Source: Trema orientale (taxonomy: Eukaryota > Streptophyta > Magnoliopsida > Rosales > Cannabaceae). Taken from it: 64,000 nucleotides of DNA. The notes beneath the pieces are model-generated. The model did no database searches. It saw only the letters and a list, made by a program, of their open reading frames with translations, and had not been told where the DNA came from. Positions 1-11,989 of the stretch are shown in pieces; position 1 is the first letter of the stretch; each line of letters opens with the position of its first letter. Made by a program: the position numbers and the translations under genes. Location of the stretch: the NCBI GenBank assembly GCA_002914845.1, contig JXTC01000055.1:124001-188000 (forward strand), written 5' to 3'.

Positions 1-956
1 TTATAGGGTCGGGCGACGTTTTTGAACCTCTGATCCCTTGGATTTTATTCAATTTTCAAACAGAGCGTCAAATTGAGAAACGAACTTCACCACTGATTTC
101 AAGGCATCCAAAAACGCTAGATTAGACATATAATTTATCCAATTTGGGTCCGGGCCCCACGACATGCAGATCGAGGCAAATCTGAGCAGTTCGATTTTGT
201 TTTTCGTGCCCGTTTCAAAACATAGTCAATATATATCTCATTTTTCACTATTTTCAATGTAGATTCCAAAAATGATAGTATTTTCTCAATCTAATAGTCT
301 GATCAAAAATTTAACTCCGAAACTATTTACACACAAAACTGTCCAACGAAATTAAAATCAAACGGAGCAAAATTGAGTCACAAGACACCAACCACGAGAT
401 TGACGAGTTCACGGTGACCGATTTTGCAGCGAACGGCGGCCGGAATCGACACCGGTGAGTAAAGATTTCCGCAGAGTTTTTTCCGTTTACTGGCGATTGC
501 GGGCTCTGACAAGGCTGGGTCTGGTGGCGCGCTGATCGTCCGGCAACAAGCTTTCGTTTCTTGGTGATGGCGGGTATCAACAGCGGCGGAATAGGCTGCT
601 GCGGTGGCTGGCCGGAATCGCCGTTTTTGGTGGGTTTTGGGGACTGGTTCGAAAAAGAAGGAAGAAATGCAGGGATTTAAGGGCAAATTTCAAAACTGCA
701 GTGCCACGTGTCGAATTTTGAGAGATTGGGCACTATTTTACTTATTTACATTTTGACCCAAATTTTCAAATTTCTTAACATTTTTGCCCTTAAATAATTA
801 CATTTCTGCCTCACTTTTTAAACTTTCTTTACGAATTTTCCCAAATGAACCTAGACCCGATTCCGTCTAAGTTCATCCAATAATTCGAATTTTCGTTTTT
901 TGAAAAATTTGGGTCAAAAGACCACAATACCCTTATATAAGTTAAGGGATTTTACA
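1..956 (-). mobile_element. LTR fragment (Gypsy-like family, copy A), nested in copy B
   Basis: This is non-coding LTR sequence running off the left edge of the window. It shares blocks with the better delimited LTRs further right (13960-16006, 33128-35457), including the stretch around 100-160 with 'tagattagacatataattt'. It ends at 956 in 'gattttaca', the usual terminus of this family here. Immediately after 956 another copy of the same family resumes in its middle ('taatcagaag', compare 14776-14786), so copy A appears to have landed inside copy B. The strand follows a primer-binding-site-like sequence beside the copy at 20706. Family assignment to Gypsy is inference. Confidence 0.6.
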
Positions 957-2332
957 TAATCAGAAGAAAAACCATATGCGGGTTCATGGACTCTGTACCG
1001 TGGATAGAGCCCTAGCGCTACACTGTAAAACCCCTTATGATGCTAACCTGGTACTCATGTGTAATCCTATGATATGTATACTTTGAACTGATGCGTATAA
1101 ATAACCATGCAGTAATTTAAGTTCAAATGATGCTCTGGTTTTGTTATTTAAATTTTATAGAAAAATGACCAGCATAACGGCCCTCTTTTAATATATCCAA
1201 AAATAACTTGCGCTCAGAAAAGTCTAGAGCAATCCAATATATATCATTCAATCTAATTCCATCACAGATATCCAAAACAGTTCTAAAATCATGTTTGTCA
1301 TTATATGTAACATAAAGTAAGCTTTATACAAAACGATATAAAACAGAGTAATCGAATCCCTACCTCACTAAAATAGTGATACCACGTCATTGGAACCTCA
1401 AGGTGTCGTTGGACGATCATTCGGAGGGTCAGGAACTAATTCCAAGCTCTCAATCCCTCACTTGTGAAAAACCAACTCCTCAACAGAGCTTCAAAGCAAC
1501 AAACATATCTCTTCACTGAATTCCTAGCACCTAAAATAGCTAGGTTAGACATATAATTCGTCCAATTCAGGTCCAGGCCGAAATCGGACTTGTGGCACGC
1601 TAAACAAGGCAAAATTTAGGCCGTTCGATATCATTTTTCGTATCGATCATCAAACATAGTCAATATATATCAATCTTCACCATTTCACGAGTATATTCCA
1701 AAACTGACACGATCCAACGGTTCGATCAAAAAGTCAACTCCGAACTCAAAACTTCCATAAATAACCAACAATGACAACTTTTAATCTGGAAAAAATGGGG
1801 TCACGAAATATATACTTGGAGATTCCTCTCAACGATACGAATCCAATGAGCCCAAGAACACTCGTTAAAATGACCCGAAACGACGCTGGAAATTCAAAAA
1901 CTCCGGCGGCCAAAAATGGTGTTTTCTGGCGAACAGCTGCTCTGATGGCAGTGAAACGCCGATTGGTGGCTGCTGGTGGTACGGAGAGTTAACGCTGGGT
2001 GGTGGTGGTCGTCATCAGAGGCCAAAGGTGCATCGGCGGCACTTGGTGGTAGCCGTGGTGTTTGTTCAAAGAGAGAGGAAGAGAAAGATGTCGTGGGGGA
2101 GGGAGAGAGAAAGAAGAAGGGAAGTGAAAATTGGGGGGGGAGGGGGGGTTACTTCGGTCTCAGTGAAAAATGGGTATGCAGTTTTTCGAAATTGTAGTTT
2201 AATCCCATATTTTTCAAACTTCTAGCATTATAGTCCCCATTTCTAAAAGTTTTTACAAATAAGTTCATCTCTTATTTAATCCAAAAATTAGTAAAATCTA
2301 CAAATTACCCTCTTAAAATCTGGGTTCTTACA
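957..2332 (-). mobile_element. LTR fragment (Gypsy-like family, copy B)
   Basis: This is the remainder of an LTR whose other part lies outside the window, interrupted by copy A. It aligns by eye with about 14776-16006. Shared landmarks are the 'gactctg' segment near 985, the 'gatgctaac' segment near 1040 and the 'gctaggttagacatataat' block near 1540. It closes at 2332 in 'gttcttaca'. Short frames inside it (1771-1992, 1976-2197) also occur in the other LTR copies and look like chance frames in LTR sequence. Confidence 0.6.
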
Positions 2333-4031
2333 GTTTATATTATAAAAGTAATATGAATATAGCTAAGCGTGAAAAGTTTTGTAGATTTTTCACGTTTTTT
2401 TTAATCAAGTGGTTTCACTATAATTGTTGGTATTGTTATAGGATACGTCACTATAATTTTGCAAATAATTAGAAATGTTTGTGTTTTTTTTCGAAAAGAA
2501 AAGAAAAACTTAAGATGAAATGGTCAAATAAGTAAAATATTAGTGATCAATGATGCAAAACTTCTCCATTTTAAATAGGATGATTTTATTGCTACCTCTA
2601 TGTCTGCTCTCTCCACCTTATTTTTAATACTATTTTCTTAATTAAAAACTAAAAAAATATAATTATAACTTTTATTCCATAATTAACCTTTAGTTTGTTT
2701 GTTCTTATTCCACCACTCTCTCCCATCTTCTTCTTCTTCTTCTTCTTCTTATTCTTCTTCTTCTTCATTATTTTGGATTTTTTGCCCTATTTAATCAAAT
2801 AAATCAATAAGTTCTTCAATTCTCTGTACAAGAAATTTGAAATAATTTTTGTCAACTTTACTTTATTTACGGAATTGTAATTTATCCATCCATATATGTA
2901 CATATATATTTGCACTAAGTATTCCAATATAATTTTGCAATTGATGAGATGCAAATTAACATAAGAAAACAAAGTTTAGACATTTATTGGACTACCTGCA
3001 ACTTACTGTCGAAAGAGAGAAGAAAAGAAAGAAAAAAAAGGAGGAAAAAAAGAAAGATCTAGATCTAATCTATATCTTATTTGAAATCTCGAAGTGTATA
3101 TATATATGTAGATACACAAACAAAGGAAATAAATGTATTCAAACTCCTCTAATTGTAAGGAAGAATAACTCTTTTGATCTATGAGGTTGAAGAGGGATGA
3201 CAAACACAAAAACAGAGTAAAAGAATATAGAATGAAGATGGGTATAACGTAAGAAGATAAGAGGTAAAAATAGATGAGTAGGAGTGTGAGTTGAAAAGAA
3301 AAAATATATTAGTTTTGGGTCTAATTTAGTAATGACATATGTCATAATAAGATCTAATTGATTTTTAAATTTTTTTTTATTGAAATTTTGGTTTTACAAT
3401 AATCTGGGGAGAGCTAATGTAGAGAGAGCATACAGATGAGTGGTAATAGACCTACTCAAAATTTCTAACAGAATTTTTAGATGGAAAATACAAAAGGACT
3501 AACAGATGCAACAAAGAGAAATATTAGGTATACTGAATGTAAATAAATAAAAAATATAAAAAAAATTAAGGACTAATATGTCAAAATAGATAAAATGTTG
3601 GGATATAACGATAGCATTTACCTTTTCAATAAGGTGGCAAAAGTTTGATGAGTAAACATAAAATGTGATAAACTTTTTTAATGGAGATCTTGATCGTGAG
3701 CCCGTAGGGTTGCATCAGTACTACGTACTACTTAATTATCACATCCATCTTCGCTTGACATTTGAAAAACTAACAAGTCCATGCAATTAAAAGAATCACT
3801 GATGACCTCATTCATCTTCCAATTATAAAAAACAAAACAATGCAAAGCTGAATACTGAAGTCGTCATCATCATCGACCAAACCCTCTCAACCCAAATAGA
3901 ATAAACGAACAAAAATCAAATTGTTCAAAGATATATCTGAAAGCCGCATTCCTAGGATCATAATTATTTATAAAAATAATTATTATATTTGATTACCTTC
4001 CTGTTTTAAGCTAAAAACCTTAACTTAGGCC
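2333..4031 (+). other. Upstream block of the broken GLOX copy, shared with 10071-11758
   Basis: No gene is visible here. The stretch is nearly the same as 10071-11758, in front of the intact GLOX at 11990, and its first part also matches 23080-24473. It contains a CTT-rich run around 2729-2766. About 3770-4031 is a proximal promoter block recognisable ahead of the GLOX genes at 11990, 31109, 38926 and 58628. Shared words are 'ccatgcaattaa' and 'caaagatatat' followed by 'ccgcattcctagg'. Confidence 0.7.
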
Positions 4032-4198
4032 TATAAATACTTGAGATCATTAGTAGTACTAGCTTGCCAAACATCTCATCTAGCTCCCTAGTTCTAACTC
4101 ATCACACAACTAAAATCTACAAGTACTAGTAGTACTAGCTTGCCAAGCATCTCATCTAGCTCCCTAGCTCTAACTCATCACACAACTAAAATCTACAA
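4032..4198 (+). promoter_or_regulatory. TATA box and duplicated 5' leader of the broken GLOX copy
   Basis: The TATA-like 'tataaata' is at 4032-4039. Downstream, a segment of about 70 bp starting 'tagtactagcttgcc' occurs twice in tandem (about 4054-4122 and 4130-4198). The same duplication is present ahead of the intact copy at 11990, so it predates the larger duplication. It is absent in front of the other GLOX genes. Confidence 0.6.
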
Positions 4199-4272
4199 TT
4201 TATAATTAACCTCAATATAACTAAAGCCTAACTAGCTTACCCCACCGAAAAAAACGAAAAAAATGAAGCCAA

Positions 4273-4856
4273 TATTGTGCTAGCGGAAGCACAAATACCA
4301 AATTTATTAGACAAACGTCAAATTATAGGGACTTACGACAAAATATAAAGAACAGAAAAATCACAAGCAACACAAGGATTTATCGTGGTTCAGCTATAAA
4401 ATATAGCCTACATCCACATCGGAGACGGCGAAGAATTCCACTATAACCAAAGGAGATTACAAAAATCTGACAAAATTTTCTTCACAGCCAAATTCCAAAT
4501 ACACCCAAATCTCTCTCTCGTAAAAGCAACCAAGAGCGCAAAGAAGATGCTTTGCTAACAATCTTGATGCCAGTATCAAAAAGAAATAATAAATAAACAA
4601 GCTACAAAGAAACCTAAACTCCAAAGCTTGTTTATACTAAAATTCGTACAAACTAAAAGAGAAGAATTTGTGTATTAAGAGACCAAATACAAACGGCTAC
4701 TCAAAAGACTTCGTATGGCTGCTACTATTTTTTTCCTTCGCGTTCATATATATATGCTAAAGAATTGACCAAAAAATCATAAAGGGAAACTACCTTTATT
4801 GTATTAGGCTTGGGCCCAAAACTGAGAAAGGCTTAATTAAAGCCATATTCCCAACA
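4273..4856 (-). repeat. 3' LTR of the Copia element
   Basis: The left copy of the direct repeat, about 584 bp. Read on the minus strand it begins TGTTGGGAATATGGC. It is matched along its length by 7014-7602. Confidence 0.9.
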
Positions 4857-4934
4857 ATCTCCACCTTGGCGCAAAATTAAGCCAAGTCCAAAAGAATGAA
4901 ACATCTTCGCCATCTCCTCCAAAACTCCGAAGGA

Positions 4935-5552
4935 CTAATCACAATCTGCAACACCAAATAAGTCCAAGTAGTACTTAAACTTCCAAACAGTGCCCGACTC
5001 GGTCACCATATTTGTCGCAGCTAATACAAAAGAAACTAACTCTGCAAAACCAAACCAATGAGGCAAACCCCTCTTTCTACTAACAACAAACAAAGTAGTA
5101 GAACCAAAAGCTTTGACAGAAGTTTCAACTGGAAGCTCCACCTGCTTACAAACACCGGGATCTTTATCTGCACATACTAACTCCCCTGAATCAAATAGGA
5201 TAGCCAAGTTATCAAATTCAAGAACTCTGCTAACTAACAAACTTGGTGACAATGGCTCAACAAACCACAACCAAAAGCCATTCACCCTGAACTCAAATCC
5301 GTGGAAGATTGTTATCAATCGCTCGAGTTTACTATCATTCTCAAGAGCATAAGCAGGACAACCAAATAATATCAAATCAAAGATAGCAGAATTACCAAGC
5401 CATACCTCAAACGGAGTCTTCAAACAAAATGCAGTTGATGGAGATTTTCTGACCAAATAGCAGGCATATTCAAAAGTTTCAATCCAAATACCTTTCAATA
5501 TGCAAACAATAGAAAGCAAGCAGCAAGCTTTCCCCAAAAGAGTCCAAATCAA
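4935..5552 (-). pseudogene. Copia integrase-region fragment
   Basis: The 205-residue frame carries the typical end of a Copia integrase region. The segments 'SPSTAFCLKTPFEVWLG' and 'FGCPAYA' match the conserved 'SPS-A---KTP-EVW-G' and 'VFGCPAYA' signatures of that family. It belongs to the element at 4273-7602 and lies downstream of the gag-side frame in element orientation. I treat it as a fossil part and not as a host gene. Confidence 0.8.
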
Positions 5553-5556
5553 ACAT

Positions 5557-6912
5557 TCAGCCTGAAAATTCTAAATGAATATAATCCATTATACCCTTAT
5601 TCCTACAAACGATGGAACCAAATTTGACTAAATATCGTGTCCCATAAACACAATAGTTACAAAAGTCAAACTTTCTAATTTTCTGACCATCGAACAAATT
5701 TATAGTATCAAAATCTGGAACAAAACAAGATAAAGCCATAGTAGCACCATCAACTATACTACTATGAAGAAAATAGAGGCTATTGTGTAATTTTCCCTTA
5801 ATCACCACATGAGCATCCTTACTAACACTCAAAACTCCACCTTCAGCTGAATACTTATAACCTTGTGAGTCGAGTGTCCCCAAAGATATAAGACTTTTTC
5901 TCAAATCTGGCACATGTCTAAGATCGGTCAAAGTTCTAACAATACCGTCATACATCTTAATTCGAACAGTACCTACATCAACAACTTTGCAGGACATGTT
6001 ATTCCCTAGAAAGACAGAACCCCTATCAACAGATTGATAGTCTACAAACCAATCTCTAATGGGACACATATGATAGGAACAACCCGAATGAAGAATCCAA
6101 GAATTGCCTAAGCAATCACCAAAAACAGATAGAACATAATTACCGTCATTAGAACCATTCTTAGCAAAACTAGCATGATTATCTGTAGTAGAGGATTTTT
6201 CACCAGTCTCCTTATTTCCTTTAATCTTTGGACATTCAAATTTCCAGTGCCCTGGTTGATGACAATAATTGCAATTGCCCTTCCTATTCTTGGACTTTCC
6301 TCTATTTCTGTTTTTGCCTTTTCCTTTTTCTCTACCTCTAGCAACTAATGCACTTGATTGATTTTCATTCCAACTTTCAGACACTTTTTTCTTCAATTCC
6401 TTAGAATTCAAAGATGCTTTAACATCTTCCATCCTAATAGTGTCTCTCCCATGTAACATAGTATCAACAAAGTGCTCATATGAACAAGGTAAAGAACATA
6501 ACAAAATTAAGGCCTGATCCTCATCATCAATTTTCACATCAATATTTTTTAGATCCAGAATAATTCTATTTAATTCATCAAGATGACTCTTAATAAGTGT
6601 ACCTTCAGACGTACGAAGAGTGTACAAACGCTGCTTCAAATATAGCTGATTGGTGAGGGACTTAGTCATATATAGGCTCTCAAACTTAAGCCACAACTCA
6701 GAAGCAGTAGTCTCGTCAGTAACCTCATGCAGCACCTCATCTGACAAAAATAACTGAATAGCACTATGTGCCCGTTCTAAGCGATCCTCCTTCTCTTCAT
6801 CTGACAAATTTACTGGCAAAGCTTCCCTGCCTTTTAGTGCCTTAAGTAACCCTTGCTGAACTAGAAGAGCTCGCATCTTAACACGCCTTCCCGTCGAATT
6901 TTGCAACTTCAT
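5557..6912 (-). pseudogene. Copia gag and protease-side frame
   Basis: This 451-residue frame begins with a gag-like (UBN2-type) region: 'LYLKQRLYTLR' near residue 90 and 'LILLCSLPCSYEHF' near residue 135. A CCHC zinc knuckle (CNYCHQPGHWKFEC) follows near residue 214. After it come the protease-side region and a gag-pre-integrase-like stretch ('LRHVPDLRKSLISLG'). The order is that of Copia polyproteins. The element it sits in looks broken. Confidence 0.85.
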
Positions 6913-6999
6913 ATCTTGTCATTATCGCCATCGCAGAAGCCAAAAATCCAAAATAATTTGACAAATTAACAAGTCCAAAATCAAATCAAAGAACCTAAA

Positions 7000-7011
7000 G
7001 CTCTGATACCA
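7000..7011 (-). other. Primer-binding site of the Copia element
   Basis: On the minus strand this reads TGGTATCAGAGC, complementary to the 3' part of plant initiator Met-tRNA. It lies two bases inside the 5' LTR, as is usual for Copia. It fixes the orientation of the element. Confidence 0.85.
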
Positions 7012-7013
7012 CT

Positions 7014-7602
7014 TGTTGTGCCAGCGGAAGCACAAATATCAAATTTATTAGACAAACGTCAAATTATAGGGATTTACGACAAAATATAAAGAACAAAAAA
7101 ATCACAAGTAACACAAGGATTTATCGTGGTTCAGCTATAAAATATAGCCTACATCCATATCGGAGACGGCGAAGAATTCCACTATAACCAAAGGAGATTA
7201 CAAAAATCTGACGAAATATCTCTCACACCCATATTCTAAATACACCCAAATCTCTCTCTTATAAAAGCAACCAAGACCGCAAAGAAGATACTTTGCTAAC
7301 AATCTTGATGCCAATATCAAAAGAAAATAACAAATAAACAAGCTACAAAGAAACCTAAACTCCAAAGCTTGTTTATACTAAAATTCTTACAAACTAAAAG
7401 AGAAGAATTTGTGTATTAAGAGACCAAATACAAATGGCTATCCAAAAGACTTCGTATGGCTGCTACTATTTTTTCCCTTCACGTTCATATATATATATAT
7501 GCTAAAGAATTGACCAAAAAATTACAAAAGGGAAACTACCCTTATTGCATTACGCTTGGGCCCAAAACTGAGAAAGGCTTAATTAAAGCCATATTCCCAA
7601 CA
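7014..7602 (-). repeat. 5' LTR of the Copia element
   Basis: The right copy of the direct repeat, about 589 bp. It begins on the + strand with tgttgtgccagc and ends cccaaca, so the termini are TG...CA in either direction. Confidence 0.9.
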
Positions 7603-8189
7603 GCCAAGTCTCATAATTCTTTCTTTCATGGTTCCCATTATCATCTTTTCCACCCTACTAGCATCTCTGACCGATGCAGCCCGTGGCAGGTGGTAACTTC
7701 TACAGCGAAGCATCGGCGTATCTGCCACGCACATGCAACTACTCAACAACGACCGCGTCGTTGTTTTTGACCGAACCGACTTTGGCGCCTCCAACTTGTC
7801 GTTGCCCGCCGGAAAATGCCCTCAAAACTCCAAAGACTGCACCGCACACTCGGCCGAGTACGACGTCGCCACCAACACCTTCCGGCCTCTCCTACTCCAG
7901 ACCAAAGTGCTGTGCTCCACAGGCGCAGTAAAGGAGGATGGAACCCTATTCCAAACTAGCGGTTCCTTCGAAGAAGAGCGAAGGGTCAGGCTATTCAAGC
8001 CTTGTAGTGACAATACGTGTGATTGGAACGAGATAAACCTCGCTCTGGCCAGGGGTCGACGGTATTCGAGCGATCACATCCTGCCAGATGGTAGGCTGAT
8101 AATCCTTGGTGGTCGGGCACAGTTCAACTACGGGTTTTATCCTAAAGATGTTGACAACAAGGTGGGAACCTGTTCGTTTTTGCCAACAA

Positions 8190-8683
8190 AGCTTTCCGCG
8201 GTGTTTTTCGATGTTTTCTGGCTATTGCGGGCTCCGACAGGGCTGGGTCTAGTGGTGCACTGATCATCTAGTGACGGGCTTCCGTTTCTTGGTGGTGGCG
8301 GGCGTCAACGGCGGCAGAATGGGCTGCTGTGGTGGCTGGCCGGAATCACCGTTTTTTGTGGGTTTTGGAGATGGTTTGAAAAAGAAGGAAGAAATGCAGG
8401 GATTTAAGGGCAAATTTCAAAACTGTAGTGCCACATGTCGAATTCTGAGAGATTGGGCACTATTTTACTTATTTATATTTTGACCAAATTTTTCAAATTT
8501 CTTAACATTTTTGCCCTTAAATAATTACATTTCTGCCCCACTTTTTAAACTTTCTTTACGAATTTTCCCAAATGAACCTAGACCTGATTCCGTCCAAGTT
8601 CATCCAATAATTCGAATTTTCATTTTTTGAAAAATTTGGGTCAAAAGACCACAATACCTTTACATAATTTAAGGGGTTTTACA
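8190..8683 (-). mobile_element. LTR fragment, duplicate of the 460-956 part of copy A
   Basis: The sequence jumps at about 8189 from GLOX coding DNA into the middle of the LTR seen at 460-956, with no LTR terminus at the joint. It ends at 8683 in 'gttttaca', like its counterpart. This joint marks the boundary between two tandem segments and not a new insertion. Confidence 0.7.
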
Positions 8684-10070
8684 TAATCAGAAGAAAAACC
8701 CTGCACGATTTTATGGACTCTGCACCGTGGGTAGAGCCATAGCACTACACTGTAAAACCCCATGATGCTAACCTAGTACTCATGTGTGATCCTATGATAT
8801 GTATACTTTGAATTGATACGTATAAATAACCATGCAGTAATTTAAGTTCAAATGATTCTCTAGTTTTTAATAAAATAGTTAATTAAATTTTATAGAAAAA
8901 TGAGCAGCATAATGGCTTTCTTTTAATATATCCAAAAATAACTTGTACTTAGAAAAGTCTAGAGCAATCCAATATAATCATATAATCCAATTCCATCACA
9001 GATATCCAAAACAGTTCTAAAATCATGTTTGTCATTATAGGTAATATAAAGTAAGTTTTATATAAAACGATATAAAATAGAGATAACCGAAACTCTACGT
9101 CACTAGAATAGCGATACCATGCCATTGGAATCTCAAGGTGTCATTGGACGATCGTTCGGAGGGTCGGGATTCAATTCCAAGCTCTCAATCCCTCACTTGT
9201 GAAAAACCAACTCCTCAACAGAGCATCAAATCAACGAACAAATCTCTTCACTGAATTCCTAGTATCCAAAATTGCTAGGTTAGATATATAATTCGTCCAA
9301 TTCAAGTACGGGCCGAAACCAGACTTGTGGCACACTAAACGAGGTAAAATTTAGGCTGTTCAATATCATTTTTCGTACCGGTCACCAAACATAGTCAATA
9401 TATATCAATCTTTACCATTTCACGAGTACATTCCAAAAATGACACGGTCCGACGGTTCGATCAAAAAGTCAACTCCGAACTCAAAACGTCCATAAACAAC
9501 CAACAACGACAACTTTTAATCCGAGAAAAATGAGGTCACGAAATATATACTCGGAGATTCCTCTCAACGAGACGAATCCATCGAGCCCAAGAACACCTGT
9601 TGAAACGACCTGAAACGACGCTGGAAATTCAAAAACTCCGGTGGCCAAAAATGGTGTTTTCCGGTGAACAGCTGCTCCGATGGCAGTGAAACGCCGGTTG
9701 GTGGCTGCTAGTGGCACGGAGAGTTAACGACGGGTGGTAGTGGTCGTCATCAGAGGCCGAAGGTGCGTCAGCAGCACTTGGTGGTAGCCGTGGTATTTGG
9801 TCAAAGAGAGAGGAAGAGAAAGATGTCGTGGGGGAGGGAGAGAGAAAGAAGAAAGGAAGGGAAAATTGGGGGGAAGGGGGTGGGGGTTACTTCGGTCTTG
9901 GTGAAAAATGGGTTGTGCAGTTTTTCAAAATTGTAGTTTAATCCCATATTTTTCAAACTTCTTGCATTATAGTCCTCGTTTCTAAAAACTTTTGCAAATA
10001 AGTTCATCTCTTATTTAATCAAAAATTGGTAAAATCTTCAAGTTACCCTTTCAAAATCTAGGTTTTTACA
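8684..10070 (-). mobile_element. LTR fragment, duplicate of copy B (957-2332)
   Basis: It matches 957-2332 along its whole length, with scattered differences and small length changes, and ends at 10070 in 'ggtttttaca'. Because the nested A/B arrangement is identical in both units, both insertions predate the segmental duplication. Confidence 0.7.
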
Positions 10071-11758
10071 GTTTACATTATAAAAGTAATATAAATATAG
10101 ATAAGTGTGAAAAAATTTGTAGGTTTTTCATGTTTTTTTTAATCAAGTGGTTTCACTATAATTGTTTTTATTATTTTAGGATACGTCACTATAATTTTGC
10201 AAATAATTAGAAATGTTTGTGTTTTTTTTTCCCAAAAGAAAAGAAAAACTTACAATGAAATGGTCAAATAAGTAAAATACTAGTGATCAATGATGCAAAA
10301 CTTCTTCATTTTAAATAGGGTGGTTCTATTGTCACATCTATGTCTGCTCTCTCGACCTTATTTTTAATATTATTTTCTCAATTAAAAACTAAAAAATATA
10401 ATTATAACTTTTATTCATTAATTAACCTTTAGTTCGTTTGTTCTTATTCCACCACTCTCTCCCATCTTCTTCTTCTTCTTCTTCTTCTTCTTCTTCATTT
10501 TGGATTTTTTGCCCTATTTAACCAAATAAACTCAATAACTTCTTCGATTCTCTGTACAAGATATCTGTAATAATTTTTGTCAACTTTACTTTATTTACGG
10601 AATTGTAATTTATCCATCCATATATGTACATATATATTTGCACTAAGTATTCAAATATAATTTTGCAATTGATGAGATGCAAATTAACATAAGAAAACAA
10701 AGTTTAGACATTTACTGGACTACCTGCAACTTAATGTCAAAAGAGAGAAGAAAAGAAAGAAAAAAAAGAAGGAAAAAAAGAAAGATCTAGATCTAATCTA
10801 TATCTTATTTGAAATCTCGAAGTATATATATATATATAGATACACAAACAAAGGAGATATATTCAAACTCCTCTAATTGTAAGGAAGAATAACTCTTTTG
10901 ATCTATGAGGTTGAAGAGGGATGACAAACACAAAAACAGAGTAGAAGAATATAGAAGGAAGATGGGTATAACGTAAGAAGATAAGAGGTAGAAATGGATG
11001 AGTGGGAGTGTGAGTGGAAAAGAAAAAATATATTAGTTTTGGGTCTAGTTTAGTAATGACGTATGTTATAATAAGATCTAATTGATTTTTACAATTTTTT
11101 TTATTGAAATTTTGGTTTTAAAATAGTCTGGGGAGAGCTAATGTAAAGAGAGCATACAAATGAGTGGTAATAGACCTACTCAAAATTTCTAATAGAATTT
11201 TTGGATAGAAAATACAAAAGGACTAACAGATGCAACAAAGAGAAATATTAGGTATACTGAATGCAAAAAAATAAAAAAAGGTAAGGACTAATATGTCAAA
11301 ATAGATAAAATGTTGGGATATAATGATAGCGTTTACCTTTTAAATAAGGTGGCAAAATTTTGATGAGTAAACATAAAATGGGATAGCTTTTTTAATGGAG
11401 ATCTTTATCGTGAGCCCGTAGGGTTGCATCAGTACTACGTACTACTTAATTATCACATCCCTCTTCGCTTGACATTTGAAAAACTAACAAGTCCATGCAA
11501 TTAAAAGAATCACTGATGACCTCATTCATCTTCCAATTATAAAAAACAAAACAATGCAAAGCTGAATACTGAAGTCGTCATCATCATCGAACAAACCCTC
11601 TCAACCCAAACAGAATAAACAAACAAAAATCAAGTTGTTCAAAGATATATCTGAAATCCGCATTCCTAGGATCATAATTATTTATAAAAATAATTATTAT
11701 ATTTGATTACCTTCCTCAAATTCTCAACTGTTTTAAGCTAAAAACCTTAACTCAGGCC
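10071..11758 (+). other. Upstream block of the intact GLOX at 11990
   Basis: No gene is seen. It is very similar to 2333-4031, including the CTT-rich run (about 10467-10497) and the proximal promoter block (about 11490-11758). It contains 'ccatgcaattaa' and 'tccgcattcctagg', as in the other copies. Confidence 0.7.
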
Positions 11759-11766
11759 TATAAATA
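11759..11766 (+). promoter_or_regulatory. TATA box of GLOX copy 2
   Basis: The sequence 'tataaata' lies about 224 bp ahead of the start codon. Transcription would then begin near 11790, leaving a leader of about 200 bases. The equivalent box is at 4032 in the broken copy. Confidence 0.6.
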
Positions 11767-11780
11767 CTTGAGATCATTTG

Positions 11781-11925
11781 TAGTACTAGCTTGCCAAACA
11801 TCTCATCTAGCTCCCTAGCTCTAACTCATCACACAACTAAAATCTACAAGTATTAGTAGTACTAGCTTGCCAAGCATCTCATCTAGCTCCCTAGCTCTAA
11901 CTCATCACCCAACTAAAATCTACAA
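11781..11925 (+). repeat. Tandem duplication in the GLOX copy 2 leader
   Basis: Two copies of about 69 bp beginning 'tagtactagcttgcc' (about 11781-11849 and 11857-11925). They differ at a few positions and fall in the predicted 5' untranslated leader. They are shared only with the broken copy. Confidence 0.7.
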
Positions 11926-11989
11926 TTTATAATTAACCTCAATATAACTAAAGCCTAACTAGCTTACCCCACCAAAAAAACGAAAAAAA

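Larger units (their letters stand above)
4273..7602 (-). mobile_element. Copia LTR retrotransposon inserted in a GLOX gene
   Basis: This is a fossil Copia-type element in reverse orientation, flanked by a 5-bp target-site duplication gccaa (4268-4272 and 7603-7607). Its two LTRs lie at 4273-4856 and 7014-7602. A sequence complementary to the 3' end of initiator Met-tRNA (read on the minus strand as TGGTATCAGAGC) lies at 7000-7011 beside the right, 5' LTR. A purine-rich tract lies beside the left LTR (about 4857-4868 on the minus strand). The interior of about 2.2 kb holds a gag-side frame and an integrase piece; I see no reverse transcriptase or RNase H. It looks broken and non-autonomous. 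The LTRs differ at very roughly 30 positions by eye (about 5-6%), suggesting an age of a few million years. Confidence 0.92.
4263..8189 (+). pseudogene. Broken GLOX (glyoxal oxidase-like) gene, split by a Copia element and truncated
   Basis: The start codon at 4263 is followed by only ten bases of gene (ATGAAGCCAA) before a Copia LTR element. The gene resumes at 7603 with the same five bases (gccaa) and runs to 8189. The part after the element matches 12000-12556 of the intact neighbour and encodes the signal peptide and the N-terminal part of the oxidase, up to the region after the radical tyrosine. About 82 bases corresponding to roughly 12557-12638 of the neighbour are then missing, which shifts the frame. 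At about 8189 the gene stops abruptly against LTR sequence. The C-terminal half, with the Tyr-His and His copper ligands, is absent. Like its neighbour it reads V-L-C-S at the cofactor cysteine, and it has Arg-Arg-Tyr where the others have Arg-Trp-Tyr. It is not expected to make an enzyme. Confidence 0.9.
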
